Assembly (NCBI GenBank): GCA_900752975.1
Contig: CAADXH010000018.1
Location: 1-64,000, forward strand
DNA from: Bacilli bacterium
Lineage (GTDB): Bacteria > Bacillota_I > Bacilli_A > ML615J-28 > CAG-313
DNA: 64,000 bases
Direction: 5' to 3'
In this document: piece by piece, positions 52,290 to 61,526 of the stretch
Position numbering within the stretch: the stretch's first letter is position 1
How the letters are laid out: each line of letters begins with the position of its first letter
The notes under the pieces: generated by a model
What the model was told of the DNA's origin: nothing
Databases searched by the model: none
The model's input: the letters and a program-made list of their open reading frames with translations, nothing else
Made by a program: the position numbers and the translations under genes

Positions 52290-53060
52290 ATGATTAATGA
52301 AAGTTCTATCATGGGAATTCAACCAAATGAAATTGATGTAGTGAAGATACCAAAAGAAATCCCACCTATGGATATTGAAGATTATGATTTATTAGATGAT
52401 AAAGATAGAGAAAAGTATATTAAAGACTTAGAAAGAGAAGTACGCTCATCTTATGAATATCGAGCAATGATTCAATATTTAAGAGAATATATGAATATGA
52501 ATTCTTGTGCCTTTATGCCAAATATTTCTAATGATACTACTAGAAGAATTAGAATTGAGATACATCATTCTCCATTTACATTAAGAGATATCTGTGTTAC
52601 AGTTATCAATAAGAGAATGAAGACTGGTGAGCCTTTAACAACAGAATCTATAGCATATGAAGTTATGTATATTCATTATTCGTTAATGGTTGGTTTAATT
52701 CCATTATCTGAAACTGTACATCAATTAGTACATACACAATATATATTCATTCCAGTAGATAAAGTATATGGATATTATAAGAACTTTGTACAAACTTATC
52801 GAGATTTTATCGATCCAGAATTGCTAGACAAACTTGATGAATTAGAAAAACTTACAATTGCTGGTACATATAATGATTCTTATAAAGAAATACTTGAAAA
52901 GAAGTACATCACAATTGATATGGAAGGAAATGACCAAATTAATCAATTACATGATTTACAAGAAACGCTGAAACAGAGATTAGGAGAACTTAGAGGAGAA
53001 CCACAAACTCCAAATCAAGATTTTTCTAATTCCCCAATACTTCATCCACAGAATATATAA
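52290..53060 (+). CDS. Hypothetical phage protein with IEIHHSPF motif
   Basis: A 256-aa protein starting MINESSIMGIQ after AAAGGAGG. Residues about 85-100 read RRIRIEIHHSPFTLRDIC, which resembles the His-His element of HNH-type nucleases, but the Asn and second His cannot be placed with confidence. The rest is helical; the last 40 residues are Gln/Pro/Asn-rich. The start contains I-N-E-S, a possible prohead-protease site. It is an isolated rightward gene. A nuclease or terminase-associated role is only a possibility. Confidence 0.7.
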   Translation: MINESSIMGIQPNEIDVVKIPKEIPPMDIEDYDLLDDKDREKYIKDLEREVRSSYEYRAMIQYLREYMNMNSCAFMPNISNDTTRRIRIEIHHSPFTLRDICVTVINKRMKTGEPLTTESIAYEVMYIHYSLMVGLIPLSETVHQLVHTQYIFIPVDKVYGYYKNFVQTYRDFIDPELLDKLDELEKLTIAGTYNDSYKEILEKKYITIDMEGNDQINQLHDLQETLKQRLGELRGEPQTPNQDFSNSPILHPQNI

Positions 53061-53063
53061 GAC

Positions 53064-53104
53064 AGCAGATATCCTCATAGGAATCAACCTATGAGGATAT
53101 TGCT
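53064..53104. terminator. Long hairpin, probable terminator
   Basis: AGCAGATATCCTCATAGG pairs with CCTATGAGGATATTGCT around a six-base loop, downstream of the 52290 gene and opposite tRNA-Gln. No clear T-run follows on either strand, so function is uncertain. Confidence 0.5.
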
Positions 53105-53154
53105 TCATACGATTAAATACTATAACATGTAATTACCTTAGGGAGGAGAACCCC

Positions 53155-53230
53155 TGGTTGGGATAACTGGATTTGAACCAGTGGAATGACGGAGTCAAAG
53201 TCCGTTGCCTTACCGCTTGGCTATATCCCA
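53155..53230 (-). tRNA. tRNA-Gln(UUG)
   Basis: A 76-nt tRNA with acceptor TGGGATA/TATCCCA, anticodon stem ACGGA/TCCGT, loop CTTTGAC (anticodon TTG), T loop TTCAAAT and encoded ACCA. Confidence 0.93.
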
Positions 53231-53261
53231 TCATTTATTTTACTTATAAGTTAGTGTTGTT

Positions 53262-53296
53262 ATAAAAAATAAACAGGCGGATTTATTCCGCCTGCC
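53262..53296 (-). terminator. Intrinsic terminator
   Basis: CAGGCGGA / TCCGCCTG stem followed on the minus strand by TTTATTTTTT, between the 53326 gene and tRNA-Gln. Confidence 0.85.
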
Positions 53297-53325
53297 ATTT
53301 TCTTCCAATTTGATATGTAAAGAGA

Positions 53326-53760
53326 TTAGCAGTTTCTATCTGCTAATGTGAGTCTAGAAATTTCTTTTATCTTAATTGCTCCATCACTTAATTCATAATA
53401 ACCATTCATCTTAATCACAGGCTGATTAAGTTTAGAGAAGTATAAAGAATCGATAACTTCAATTTCCAAAAAATCATCCCCTTTATTATCTCTCATGTAT
53501 CTAAGAACTTTTGCTACAATTCTATCACCATCATCAGGATATTCTGATAAATGATAAGACCCTTCATAGTTCACCTTATTATCTGGATGATTTGGGTCAA
53601 CACTTCTAGGCTCATAGATATATAACAATAATTTGTTTGAAATGTCTTTGAATAAGTTTGTCCGAACCTCATCAAAGTTAGAGATAGAAATACCTTTCAA
53701 GAGATATTCCATATTGCTCTTGGTCATAAAGAACTTAACAATTGCTTTTGTTTCTTTCAT
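53326..53760 (-). CDS. Small hypothetical protein
   Basis: A 144-aa protein starting MKETKAIVKFFMTKSN, after AAGGAGGATATTACAA. It is alpha/beta with a beta-rich C-terminal half (FLEIEVIDSLYFSKL, QPVIKMNGYYELSDGAIKIKEI). A hairpin (GTCATCACCAA/TTGGTGATGAC, 53790-53816) separates it from gyrA. No family is recognised. Confidence 0.75.
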   Translation of the reverse strand: MKETKAIVKFFMTKSNMEYLLKGISISNFDEVRTNLFKDISNKLLLYIYEPRSVDPNHPDNKVNYEGSYHLSEYPDDGDRIVAKVLRYMRDNKGDDFLEIEVIDSLYFSKLNQPVIKMNGYYELSDGAIKIKEISRLTLADRNC

Positions 53761-53789
53761 TTGTAATATCCTCCTTAAATAAGTATGAA

Positions 53790-53816
53790 GTCATCACCAA
53801 ATGAATTGGTGATGAC
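53790..53816 (-). terminator. Hairpin downstream of gyrA
   Basis: GTCATCACCAA / TTGGTGATGAC perfect stem with a short loop. It is followed on the minus strand by a weak T-rich stretch. Confidence 0.6.
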
Positions 53817-53822
53817 AACATT

Positions 53823-56198
53823 TTAGTTCTGATTCAACATTACTTCAACTACTTCTCCACCCTTAATCATCTTAACACCTGTGCTAATACTTGTTCCATC
53901 AGGAATTGTATTAACTGGAATATTAAATGTTTCACCGGTTGGAGCAGTTACGATGCTAAGAACATTATTCTGCTTAACACCATAAATCGATACGATGTTG
54001 TCAGTCTTACCAAGTTTGATTACATTACTTCCAGCTTTTCCACGTCCCTTCTGAACACAATCCGGAATTACCTTGTTAATATAACCATTCTTTGTAATTA
54101 CTACAATATTCTTAAAGTCCTTGCAAACTCCGCACATTCCTTCAACCTTGGTTGTCTTACTGGACATAGAAATGCATCCTCTAGAGTTTCTTTTCAAAAT
54201 TGGAATTTCATTAATGTCAATTCTTAAAGCTTTCTTGTTTCCATATACAATAACATCCATAGTATTGTTAAACAATAGCATATCGATAATTCTATCGTCG
54301 CCATCCAATTTACAATATACAAGACCGCTTGTAGGTACACTAAGGAAATCAGTTGTTGTCATTCTCTTAATGAAACCATCTTTTGTTAGAGTTACAATGA
54401 AGCCCTTATTATAATGCTCCATAATAACATCGTAAACAACTGCTGTTATCTTAGAATTGATATATTTATTAATCAATCTGATATCAACACCGTTTGAATT
54501 TTTATCAGCAAATGGAACCTTACTAATCGGAATGTTGTATACCTTACCGAATTCATCAAATAATAAGATTCCTCGACTATTATCACCAACAACGACAAAT
54601 TTTACATTATCATTTTTCGGCTTAGTAATCGGATCATTTACACCAATCTTCTTAATAAAGTTTCCTTCAGTAAGAACAATCTTGAACGTACCAGCAGTTA
54701 TACCATTCACTTCAGATTCTGAAATCAACTTGCATACTCTAGGTTGTCCATACTTTGCTCTAATCTCTAGCAATTCATCAATAATAACTTGTTCAATTGC
54801 TCCATCTGTCATAATAATGTTAGTATACATAGAAATCTCATCATTGAGCGACTTTTCTTCTTTCTTGAATACATTGTAATATCCTTTAGATAATTTCTTA
54901 AGCTCACAATTGATAAAGAACTTCGCTTGAATATCAGTGATTTTACATTTCTTAATTAGAAGTTCGATAAGAACATTATCATCAGTTGTCTTATTACTTT
55001 TGATAATATTAATGATATCATCTGAAATTCCCTTCTCCATTGCCATTACATAATTACCAATTACGTGTAACCGTGTCATATCCTTTTGAAGTTTGTTTTC
55101 ATAATATCTTAACTTTGTCAACTTTCTAAAGTCAATCCATGCTTGTAGATATCCTTTATAAGAAAGTCTTTTTGTTAAGTGTTCTTTATCATTAATATCA
55201 AGAACTTTAAGATTTACTCTTGCTGTCTGCATAAGATTTGTGTTCTTATAAATCTCATTTCTGACATAGTTTGGATCAGTTCCTGGTTTTAGAACAATAA
55301 CAAATCTCATTTGAGTTTTAGTTGATTGTTCCTCCATATCAATGATACCAATAATCTTATTCTTCTTAATCATTTCTATCAAACGATTAATCGCTGTCTC
55401 TAGAAATGTTAGATTCGGACAAGATTTGATAACAAGTGTCTGACAGTCCTTGTATTTCTTTTCAACACCAGAATATGGTTCGATATCAATGATACCTCTT
55501 ACTTTGTAATTACCATATCCTTTTGCATTGATATCAGCCCAATCAGTATCTACAATTTCACAAGACTGACAGTGGTCTGGAATTAATACAATCTTTGCTT
55601 TTGGATTCTTAATCAAAGCAATTGTAGCATCGATTACTTCATTGATATTGTGAGTAGGTACGTCTACTTTATCACCTACACTAATACCAGTACAACCATT
55701 AATCAATAATAATGGTACTTTACAAGGAAGAAAACTCGGTTCTAATTTAGAATCATCATAGTTTGGTTCCCAATCTACGACTTCTTTAAAAGATGTCAGT
55801 TCATCAAGAATACATTCCTGTGCAAACTTACTAAGTTTTACTTCCGTATAACGATAAGATGCAGGATTGTTTTCATAAGTGTTACCAAAGTTACCCTGAC
55901 CATCAAACAATGGAATCTTTGTTTGAAACCAGTTTGTTAACGTACACAATGCACCGTAGATACTGGAGTCACCATGTGGGTGAAACTCACCCATTGTTGA
56001 ACCAACAATATTTGCACATTTTCTGTTGACCAACGCATTGTTTACAAACTTTGCTGTATAGACAATTCTTCTCTGTACAGGTTTTAAACCATCTCTTAGT
56101 TCAGGTGTGGTTCGATGTCTTTCAACATATAAGGCATATTCCTTATAGTCTTTCATAAACTGCGTATTTGCCTTCACATCAATAATCTTCTCAGGCAT
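53823..56198 (-). CDS. gyrA: DNA gyrase / topoisomerase IV subunit A
   Basis: A 791-aa type IIA topoisomerase A subunit after ATAGGAGGTAATAGC. ELRDGLKPVQRRIVY (about residues 33-47), a GEFHPHGDSSIY motif (70-81) and the catalytic tyrosine in NPASYRYTEVKLS (Tyr117) are all present. The C-terminal half shows the repeated beta-blade pattern of the DNA-wrapping domain (GFIKRMTTTDFL, KKALRIDINEIP, GYINKVIPD), so gyrase or topo IV type is likely. With the gyrB gene 744 bases upstream it makes a complete phage topoisomerase. Confidence 0.93.
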   Translation of the reverse strand: MPEKIIDVKANTQFMKDYKEYALYVERHRTTPELRDGLKPVQRRIVYTAKFVNNALVNRKCANIVGSTMGEFHPHGDSSIYGALCTLTNWFQTKIPLFDGQGNFGNTYENNPASYRYTEVKLSKFAQECILDELTSFKEVVDWEPNYDDSKLEPSFLPCKVPLLLINGCTGISVGDKVDVPTHNINEVIDATIALIKNPKAKIVLIPDHCQSCEIVDTDWADINAKGYGNYKVRGIIDIEPYSGVEKKYKDCQTLVIKSCPNLTFLETAINRLIEMIKKNKIIGIIDMEEQSTKTQMRFVIVLKPGTDPNYVRNEIYKNTNLMQTARVNLKVLDINDKEHLTKRLSYKGYLQAWIDFRKLTKLRYYENKLQKDMTRLHVIGNYVMAMEKGISDDIINIIKSNKTTDDNVLIELLIKKCKITDIQAKFFINCELKKLSKGYYNVFKKEEKSLNDEISMYTNIIMTDGAIEQVIIDELLEIRAKYGQPRVCKLISESEVNGITAGTFKIVLTEGNFIKKIGVNDPITKPKNDNVKFVVVGDNSRGILLFDEFGKVYNIPISKVPFADKNSNGVDIRLINKYINSKITAVVYDVIMEHYNKGFIVTLTKDGFIKRMTTTDFLSVPTSGLVYCKLDGDDRIIDMLLFNNTMDVIVYGNKKALRIDINEIPILKRNSRGCISMSSKTTKVEGMCGVCKDFKNIVVITKNGYINKVIPDCVQKGRGKAGSNVIKLGKTDNIVSIYGVKQNNVLSIVTAPTGETFNIPVNTIPDGTSISTGVKMIKGGEVVEVMLNQN

Positions 56199-56222
56199 GC
56201 TATTACCTCCTATAATTTTATT

Positions 56223-56262
56223 TATTAAGCTGTTGTGTGCTTAATCAATATTATAATATATA
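56223..56262 (-). promoter_or_regulatory. Promoter with 5' stem-loop
   Basis: The minus strand reads TATATATTATAATATTG (56262-56246), followed by ATTAAGC / GCTTAAT (56245-56223) around an eight-base loop. It lies just before gyrA. Confidence 0.65.
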
Positions 56263-56277
56263 GATATATCAAAATTT

Positions 56278-56307
56278 CCTCTCTACAGGACTTAACCCGT
56301 AGAGAGG
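56278..56307 (-). terminator. Hairpin upstream of the gyrA promoter
   Basis: CCTCTCTAC / GTAGAGAGG stem followed on the minus strand by AAATTTT, downstream of the 56328 gene. Confidence 0.65.
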
Positions 56308-56327
56308 AGAGGGATGATAAGAGATAA

Positions 56328-56807
56328 TTATTCAGTAACTTCTGCCTTCGGATAGTCTTCTTCAGATTCAGAAGCCATCATAGCCTTTTCAAGATCTGCA
56401 TATCCATTCTGTACAGACTTTCCCTTAACAATAGAGAAAGAATTTACATAAGTAATTTCACCGGTTTCAAAATCCTTATGGCAACGAATGCTCATAACAT
56501 GTTTATCAGAGTTGAATTTACCTGCATAAGATTCCTGTACAGATACGGTGAATGTATTATCAGTATTAAACTTGATAATTGTACCAAACTGAGTAAAGCC
56601 CTTGAGCTGGTCATTGTCAAACAATTCTGCCTTACTCATACTAACTGGAATAGCTACCTTGTCGAAAGAAATAGAACACAACAGATTATACAACGAATCA
56701 AGATTATTATTATAGAAATCAGAATCTGCGATTTCTACCTTAATCTTTGTAAATCTCGGTTTAGTCTTCTTAGTTTTATCACCTTTGTTGCTTCTGAAAT
56801 TAGCCAT
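56328..56807 (-). CDS. Hypothetical phage protein
   Basis: A 159-aa protein starting MANFRSNKGDKTKKTK, after AAAGGAGAAATTTAAA. The N-terminus is very basic for 20 residues, the body is beta-rich (FGTIIKFNTDNTFTVSVQES), and the C-terminus is acidic (SESEEDYPKAEVTE). That basic-start, beta-core, acidic-tail layout is like small ssDNA-binding proteins, and it lies between the two topoisomerase genes, but the family is not recognised. Confidence 0.75.
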   Translation of the reverse strand: MANFRSNKGDKTKKTKPRFTKIKVEIADSDFYNNNLDSLYNLLCSISFDKVAIPVSMSKAELFDNDQLKGFTQFGTIIKFNTDNTFTVSVQESYAGKFNSDKHVMSIRCHKDFETGEITYVNSFSIVKGKSVQNGYADLEKAMMASESEEDYPKAEVTE

Positions 56808-56889
56808 TTTAAATTTCTCCTTTATAAAAAATTTGTAATATGTAGATTTATTTTTACTAAATCTTTACATATTAGTTGCTGTGGTAGTA

Positions 56890-56918
56890 AAAAACAACGG
56901 GTATATTTCAACCCGCTG
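56890..56918 (-). terminator. Intrinsic terminator
   Basis: AGCGGGT / ACCCGTT stem on the minus strand followed by GTTTTTTAC, downstream of gyrB. Confidence 0.75.
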
Positions 56919-56942
56919 CCTATATTAGATATCGATTCCAAC

Positions 56943-59237
56943 TCAATCTTTTAACAAAAGATCTTTATTAGAATTGATATATCTCATTTCTTCTAGTTCC
57001 TTTTCAATATCTTCTACTGTATATCGAACCAGTGTTCTATCACCATTTGGATTCAAGGTTGATGATGCTAACATACTTGGATCCATTTCACCAAGACCTT
57101 TAAATCGCTTCAATCTTGCTGGCTTGAATTTCTCAAATAGATTCATAAGATTGAATAACGATATTGTTTCACCATTAACAATATACTCTGCATCAGATCC
57201 ATCGATATATGGAACTACTTTATTACACTCATTTATAAGAAAATTATTAAAGAATACCTTATGATATTTTTCATTTGCGATTCCATCGAATATAATTGTA
57301 TCGTTTGTTCTCTCTATATTCAAGAATCTATATTTCTTAGATAAAGTTGATTTGAATTTAGCAAATGGTAACTTTCTATTGACTAAGATATCTTCTAGCA
57401 ACTGAGGATCAATTGCATGATTGAAAGATACTTTCTTAAGTTCACTGATATAATCAGAATTGTTATATAACAATCTTGTTATTTCTGCTGGCTTAAGAGC
57501 AATCTTCTTAGTTGTCTGGATGTTATATGATTTACTAAATTCCTTTTGAATATACTTGATAAAATCAAGCTTATCTGAAAAGTATCGATAGTCATTCTTT
57601 TCTGGAATTGCATATAGTGGTGGAAGTGCTGCGAATACTCTACCTGCTTCTACCAATGGAGCACAATATAACATAAGGAATCTTAACCATAATGTTCTAA
57701 TGTGAGCACCATCAGGGTCTGCATCAGCCATGATAATAACCCTTTCTATCTTACACTTTTTAAGATTAAAGTTCTTACCATAACCAGCATCCATAATAGA
57801 AAGAACACCTGATAATTCATCATTCTTTAATACTTCTGCTTTTGACTTTTCGAACACATTCGGAATCTTACCTCTTGATGGTAGGATACCTTGATGTGCA
57901 TGATCTCTTACATTTCGAGCTGACCCGAATGCAGAATCACCCTCAACAATTATGAGTTCATTTCCGTGCCGACTATTTGGTTTCAAGTATTTTGCTGGAA
58001 GACCAGAGAACGGCGACGCTTCGAACATCGAAGAAAGTTTAATTTTGTCTTTATCTTGTTTATTCCGCATTTCAATAACTTCTTTAAAGTACTTACAAAG
58101 TTTTTGAAGTTCTGTGGAATGAGATTTAGACCATTCATTTAAACCTGCAATAATTGTCTGAGAAACGAAAGGTTTCATATCATCATTATCAAGTAATTCT
58201 TTTGCTTGTCCATTGTATAATGCTTTAAGATGGAACGTACTAATTGCTAACTTAAGTCCTTGTCTAATATCAGCTGCTGAACAAGTTAACTTATTTTTAG
58301 CTTTAGAATTACTTAGAAAAATCTTATTCATGTAACTCTTAAAATACTTTGTAATACCATCAATTGCACCATCAACATGAGTACCACCATCTGTTGGACA
58401 AGTATTATTTAGAGATATAATTTCTTCTTCACTTCCAGTATCATAAGTGAATGCAACTTCCATTTTTCTTGTACCATCATCATTTCGAATGATAATCGGT
58501 TCAATAAATGGGTTCTGAGTCATATTAATAAGGTGTGTGATAATACCATCTCTGTTTTCAATCGACTCAACATGTTTCTTACCAGTAATATCAATACCAA
58601 GATATTCAACATGAGTTCCAATTGGAGTAGATGGAATGATAAGTGCTAACAAATCATAAATCTCTTTCCAAGTTGTAGTAACTTCACCAATTACAGTTTC
58701 ATTTGGAATGAATGAAATTGTAGTTCCTTGTTTGTCACCACACTCAATATCAACTTCACCTTTTTTCCAAAGATGCCCTTCAATAAATTCTGCATGCTTT
58801 GCTTTTCCTAATACATAACTGTCTACAGTAAATTTACTTGAAAGAGCATTTGTTGTAGAACCGCCACAGCCATTCTTACCTGCTGAATACTTATATGGCT
58901 CTTTTACATAGTTTGATGAAGTATGACTTGTACCGAAAATGATACCAATCTTCCCATGTGGAATCCCTCTACCGTTATCACTAACAGTAACTTTATGATT
59001 TCTTTCATCATACTCTACAAAGATATTTGGTGAGAATGCATTTCCTTTTAAAATTTCATCTACAGAGTTTTGGAAGATTTCTCTTACCATTGTAATGAAT
59101 GCTGCATTCTCTTTTACCTTACCAATAAACACATCTGGAGTTTGTCTTACTTGTTCTACAAAATCTGAGATTTGTCTAATCTCATTTCCGTAGTTCTTAG
59201 CTCTATCTTCTAATGAAGTTGTGTTTGATTTCTTCAT
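56943..59237 (-). CDS. gyrB: DNA gyrase / topoisomerase IV subunit B
   Basis: A 764-aa protein; the start MKKSNTTSLEDR follows ATAGGAGG. The GHKL ATPase has EIFQNSVDEI (ATP-binding helix), DNGRGIPHGK and GKNGCGGSTTNAL. The Toprim domain shows VEGDSAFGSARN and MADADPDGAHIRT with the metal-binding acidic residues, and LKRFKGLGEMD near the C-terminus. It ends with TGA, evidence that TGA is a stop in this phage. Length and domains fit a normal GyrB/ParE. It partners the gyrA gene. Confidence 0.95.
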   Translation of the reverse strand: MKKSNTTSLEDRAKNYGNEIRQISDFVEQVRQTPDVFIGKVKENAAFITMVREIFQNSVDEILKGNAFSPNIFVEYDERNHKVTVSDNGRGIPHGKIGIIFGTSHTSSNYVKEPYKYSAGKNGCGGSTTNALSSKFTVDSYVLGKAKHAEFIEGHLWKKGEVDIECGDKQGTTISFIPNETVIGEVTTTWKEIYDLLALIIPSTPIGTHVEYLGIDITGKKHVESIENRDGIITHLINMTQNPFIEPIIIRNDDGTRKMEVAFTYDTGSEEEIISLNNTCPTDGGTHVDGAIDGITKYFKSYMNKIFLSNSKAKNKLTCSAADIRQGLKLAISTFHLKALYNGQAKELLDNDDMKPFVSQTIIAGLNEWSKSHSTELQKLCKYFKEVIEMRNKQDKDKIKLSSMFEASPFSGLPAKYLKPNSRHGNELIIVEGDSAFGSARNVRDHAHQGILPSRGKIPNVFEKSKAEVLKNDELSGVLSIMDAGYGKNFNLKKCKIERVIIMADADPDGAHIRTLWLRFLMLYCAPLVEAGRVFAALPPLYAIPEKNDYRYFSDKLDFIKYIQKEFSKSYNIQTTKKIALKPAEITRLLYNNSDYISELKKVSFNHAIDPQLLEDILVNRKLPFAKFKSTLSKKYRFLNIERTNDTIIFDGIANEKYHKVFFNNFLINECNKVVPYIDGSDAEYIVNGETISLFNLMNLFEKFKPARLKRFKGLGEMDPSMLASSTLNPNGDRTLVRYTVEDIEKELEEMRYINSNKDLLLKD

Positions 59238-59256
59238 TTTAAACCTCCTATAAACA

Positions 59257-59328
59257 AAAAAGGATGATCTTTTACAATCACCCTTTTCTAAATTTATGTA
59301 CACTCCACCTAATGGCAGAGTGTACATA
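59257..59328 (-). terminator. Two adjacent hairpins upstream of gyrB
   Basis: An outer hairpin TATGTACACTC / GAGTGTACATA (59295-59328) is followed on the minus strand by a stem with AAAAGG / CCTTTT arms and six T residues (59257-59289). The second is terminator-like and lies just before the gyrB ribosome binding site, so attenuation is possible. Confidence 0.55.
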
Positions 59329-59363
59329 ATATTTAGATTATTACTTTAATATGTGCTTACAGC

Positions 59364-60353
59364 TTATACCTTACTGTTTGCTGTAGTTGTTGTTCCCATA
59401 CTTGGATTCTGAGTGCCAGACGGAGTTACTGGAACACCTGGCATTGGAACAGAATTCATATTTGGAACTGTCTGAGTTTGCTGCTGCATCATTTGAGGTT
59501 GTACCTGAGGCTGGCCATTCTGAACAAATGCATTATTATTTAACATTGTTCCACCAGACTGCATTGGTGCACCCATCTGTTGCATTGGATTATTAAACTG
59601 CTGAGCAGTCTGCATAATCTGCTGCTGTGCTGTTTGCATTCCCATGTTTGCTGCCTGCTGCATCATCTGCTGCAACTGCTGTGGAGTCATCTGCATTTGC
59701 TGCTGAGGTTGCTGATAACCGAATCCAGGATTAGACGGAATATAATAATTTGGAACAGCTCCGATAGAACCATTATACATTCCGTTGCCCCAAGAACCTT
59801 GATAGCCCTGGGCAGACATCATGTTACCAATCTGCTTGTTCAGAGTTTCATAGTTCTTCTGACCGTTTTCGTAAGCAATCGGTAAAAGCTTATTAACAAT
59901 ACCAAATGCCTTAAAGATTTCATCCATAATACCCTGGTCATCAGAAGTATTCGTAACCTTTACAGTCATTACGAAATTTCTCAAACCTTCCAAGTATTCG
60001 ATGAGAACCTGAACTGGTTGCATAATCAGATTGAATTCCTGACCAGTCCACTTTACTCTCATTCTTTCTGTCTTCGGATCTACGATTTCCAATGCGAGAT
60101 TACCGTTGGAATCTCTCAAGTTCCACTTGAATTCTGCAAGTTCTTCATCAGATACAGACATAGAATTCTTAGTGGTCGAACGGATCATAGCCATTTCTTC
60201 TTCGTTAACGTTGCACTGCTTTGGCTTTTGAACATTGTTAAAGTTTAAGCCATTGTTTTGTGCAAAGTTATTTGGCATAGCCATCTGCTGTTGCTGGAAT
60301 AAGTTTCCATTATTTCCCTGTGCTTGCTGATTTGCGAAAATGTTGTTAAACAT
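59364..60353 (-). CDS. Q/N/M-rich protein with folded core
   Basis: A 329-aa protein starting MFNNIFANQQ, after AAAGGAGGAAAATGTT. The first 45 residues are Asn/Gln-rich. Residues about 50-165 form a folded, charged alpha/beta core (DEELAEFKWNLRDSNGN, EFNLIMQPVQVLIEYLEGL). The last 150 residues are a Gln/Met/Pro/Asn low-complexity tail with prion-like composition. It has its own promoter with a GNRA 5' stem-loop. No family is recognised; self-association or phase separation is a reasonable guess. Confidence 0.8.
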   Translation of the reverse strand: MFNNIFANQQAQGNNGNLFQQQQMAMPNNFAQNNGLNFNNVQKPKQCNVNEEEMAMIRSTTKNSMSVSDEELAEFKWNLRDSNGNLALEIVDPKTERMRVKWTGQEFNLIMQPVQVLIEYLEGLRNFVMTVKVTNTSDDQGIMDEIFKAFGIVNKLLPIAYENGQKNYETLNKQIGNMMSAQGYQGSWGNGMYNGSIGAVPNYYIPSNPGFGYQQPQQQMQMTPQQLQQMMQQAANMGMQTAQQQIMQTAQQFNNPMQQMGAPMQSGGTMLNNNAFVQNGQPQVQPQMMQQQTQTVPNMNSVPMPGVPVTPSGTQNPSMGTTTTANSKV

Positions 60354-60385
60354 AACATTTTCCTCCTTTTAAAATAATTTTATTT

Positions 60386-60425
60386 GATTGAGATTCCTCT
60401 CTAATCACCTTAATATTATATAACC
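60386..60425 (-). promoter_or_regulatory. Promoter with 5' GNRA stem-loop
   Basis: The minus strand reads GGTTATATAATATTAAGG (60425-60408), followed by GATT/AATC with a bulged A, then GAGA/TCTC closing a GGAA tetraloop (60406-60386). This is the same shape as at 36103 with different closing pairs. Confidence 0.7.
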
Positions 60426-60460
60426 ATTTACTTTTTTGTTCTAGACCTTGTAAATGATTA

Positions 60461-60940
60461 TCATAGGAAACGTGTTGCGTCCTTATCGACAATCTCGTCA
60501 TCTGGACGCAATCCCCGTTTCTCAGTAGTTGGAGATTCATGACCCATGAAATAAGTTCTTTCATCCCATAGGTCAGTCATCTGTTGATAATATCTCTTTC
60601 TAGTTTCTTCATTAGTAAGTCCTTCACCAACTTTAGCCTTTAACAAGTTGTCAAGACAAAGTCTATCTAGAACTGTACCAATCATTTCAATTGAAGCATA
60701 ATCCATTACTCTTACACTCATTGGGTAGAGTCTTGAATCAGTGGTTTGTGTTGGAACTGTATTCGGACAAATGATATATACTACTTCATTCGTATCGTCC
60801 CATAACATACAACAATCTGCTTCTGAGAAACTATAGTTACCGTCGGAACCAACAATTCTAATTGGTAAAGCCATACCTCGTTCTTTACCTGGCAGATTGT
60901 GAAGTTCTTTACGGATTTTAATTACTGTATTTTTATCCAT
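60461..60940 (-). CDS. Hypothetical phage protein
   Basis: A 159-aa protein; the start MDKNTVIKIRKEL follows AAGGAGGTTGATACTA. It is alpha/beta, with a MLWDDTNEVVYIICPN strand pair and a charged C-terminus (KRGLRPDDEIVDKD). It ends with the tandem stops TGA TAA. It is the last of three small genes between the Q/N-rich protein and the helicase. No family is recognised. Confidence 0.75.
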   Translation of the reverse strand: MDKNTVIKIRKELHNLPGKERGMALPIRIVGSDGNYSFSEADCCMLWDDTNEVVYIICPNTVPTQTTDSRLYPMSVRVMDYASIEMIGTVLDRLCLDNLLKAKVGEGLTNEETRKRYYQQMTDLWDERTYFMGHESPTTEKRGLRPDDEIVDKDATRFL

Positions 60941-60985
60941 TAGTATCAACCTCCTTGATTTATATGAAAGTTGATATGTTTGAGA

Positions 60986-61522
60986 TTAGATAAATCGTAC
61001 AGCTGGGTTACCCCATTTGTTGTTTGTCTTATAAACCAGTCTACAGAAATTATCCATAAAGGTAAAGTCTGATAAACCAGAATTGATAAAGCCCGTCAAT
61101 AAACTGCATGCATTATAATAATAAGCATACGCTTCATCGACAAAATGAATAACTGGAATATTATTGATTTCCATCTGAATCTTATCCAGTTCTGCTTGTC
61201 GAAATTCCTCAGCAATACTGTTAACAGTATTTACTCTAGATTGTTTCCACTCTGTAACAATCTGATACAGTGGAGCCATATTCGTCACCTTAGTACTATA
61301 GTAATTGTACAAAGCTGACACAATTGAATACGAACACAAATCTTTAAAGTCTGGATTTGTGTTTACATTCGTTTCACCCATATTTCCGAAATACAGGTCT
61401 TTGATGACATTCTCAATATAACGATTAAGAGTGTCTGGATGAATTCTGGATGTCCAATCTGGACCAAGAGATTGTCTCTGATTTGTCATCCACGATTTTC
61501 TTTCTTTGAACTGTTGTGCCAT
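60986..61522 (-). CDS. Hypothetical phage protein
   Basis: A 178-aa protein starting MAQQFKERKSWMTNQR after AAAGGAGGACTAATAAA, four bases after the stop of the preceding gene (61527). It is mostly helical with many Tyr and Asn residues. It is presumably in one operon with 61527 and 60461. No family is recognised. Confidence 0.75.
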   Translation of the reverse strand: MAQQFKERKSWMTNQRQSLGPDWTSRIHPDTLNRYIENVIKDLYFGNMGETNVNTNPDFKDLCSYSIVSALYNYYSTKVTNMAPLYQIVTEWKQSRVNTVNSIAEEFRQAELDKIQMEINNIPVIHFVDEAYAYYYNACSLLTGFINSGLSDFTFMDNFCRLVYKTNNKWGNPAVRFI

Positions 61523-61526
61523 TTTA

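Noticed and set aside
52290..53060. HNH endonuclease
   Set aside because: Only a His-His element is visible; the Asn and the second His cannot be placed, so it was left as hypothetical.
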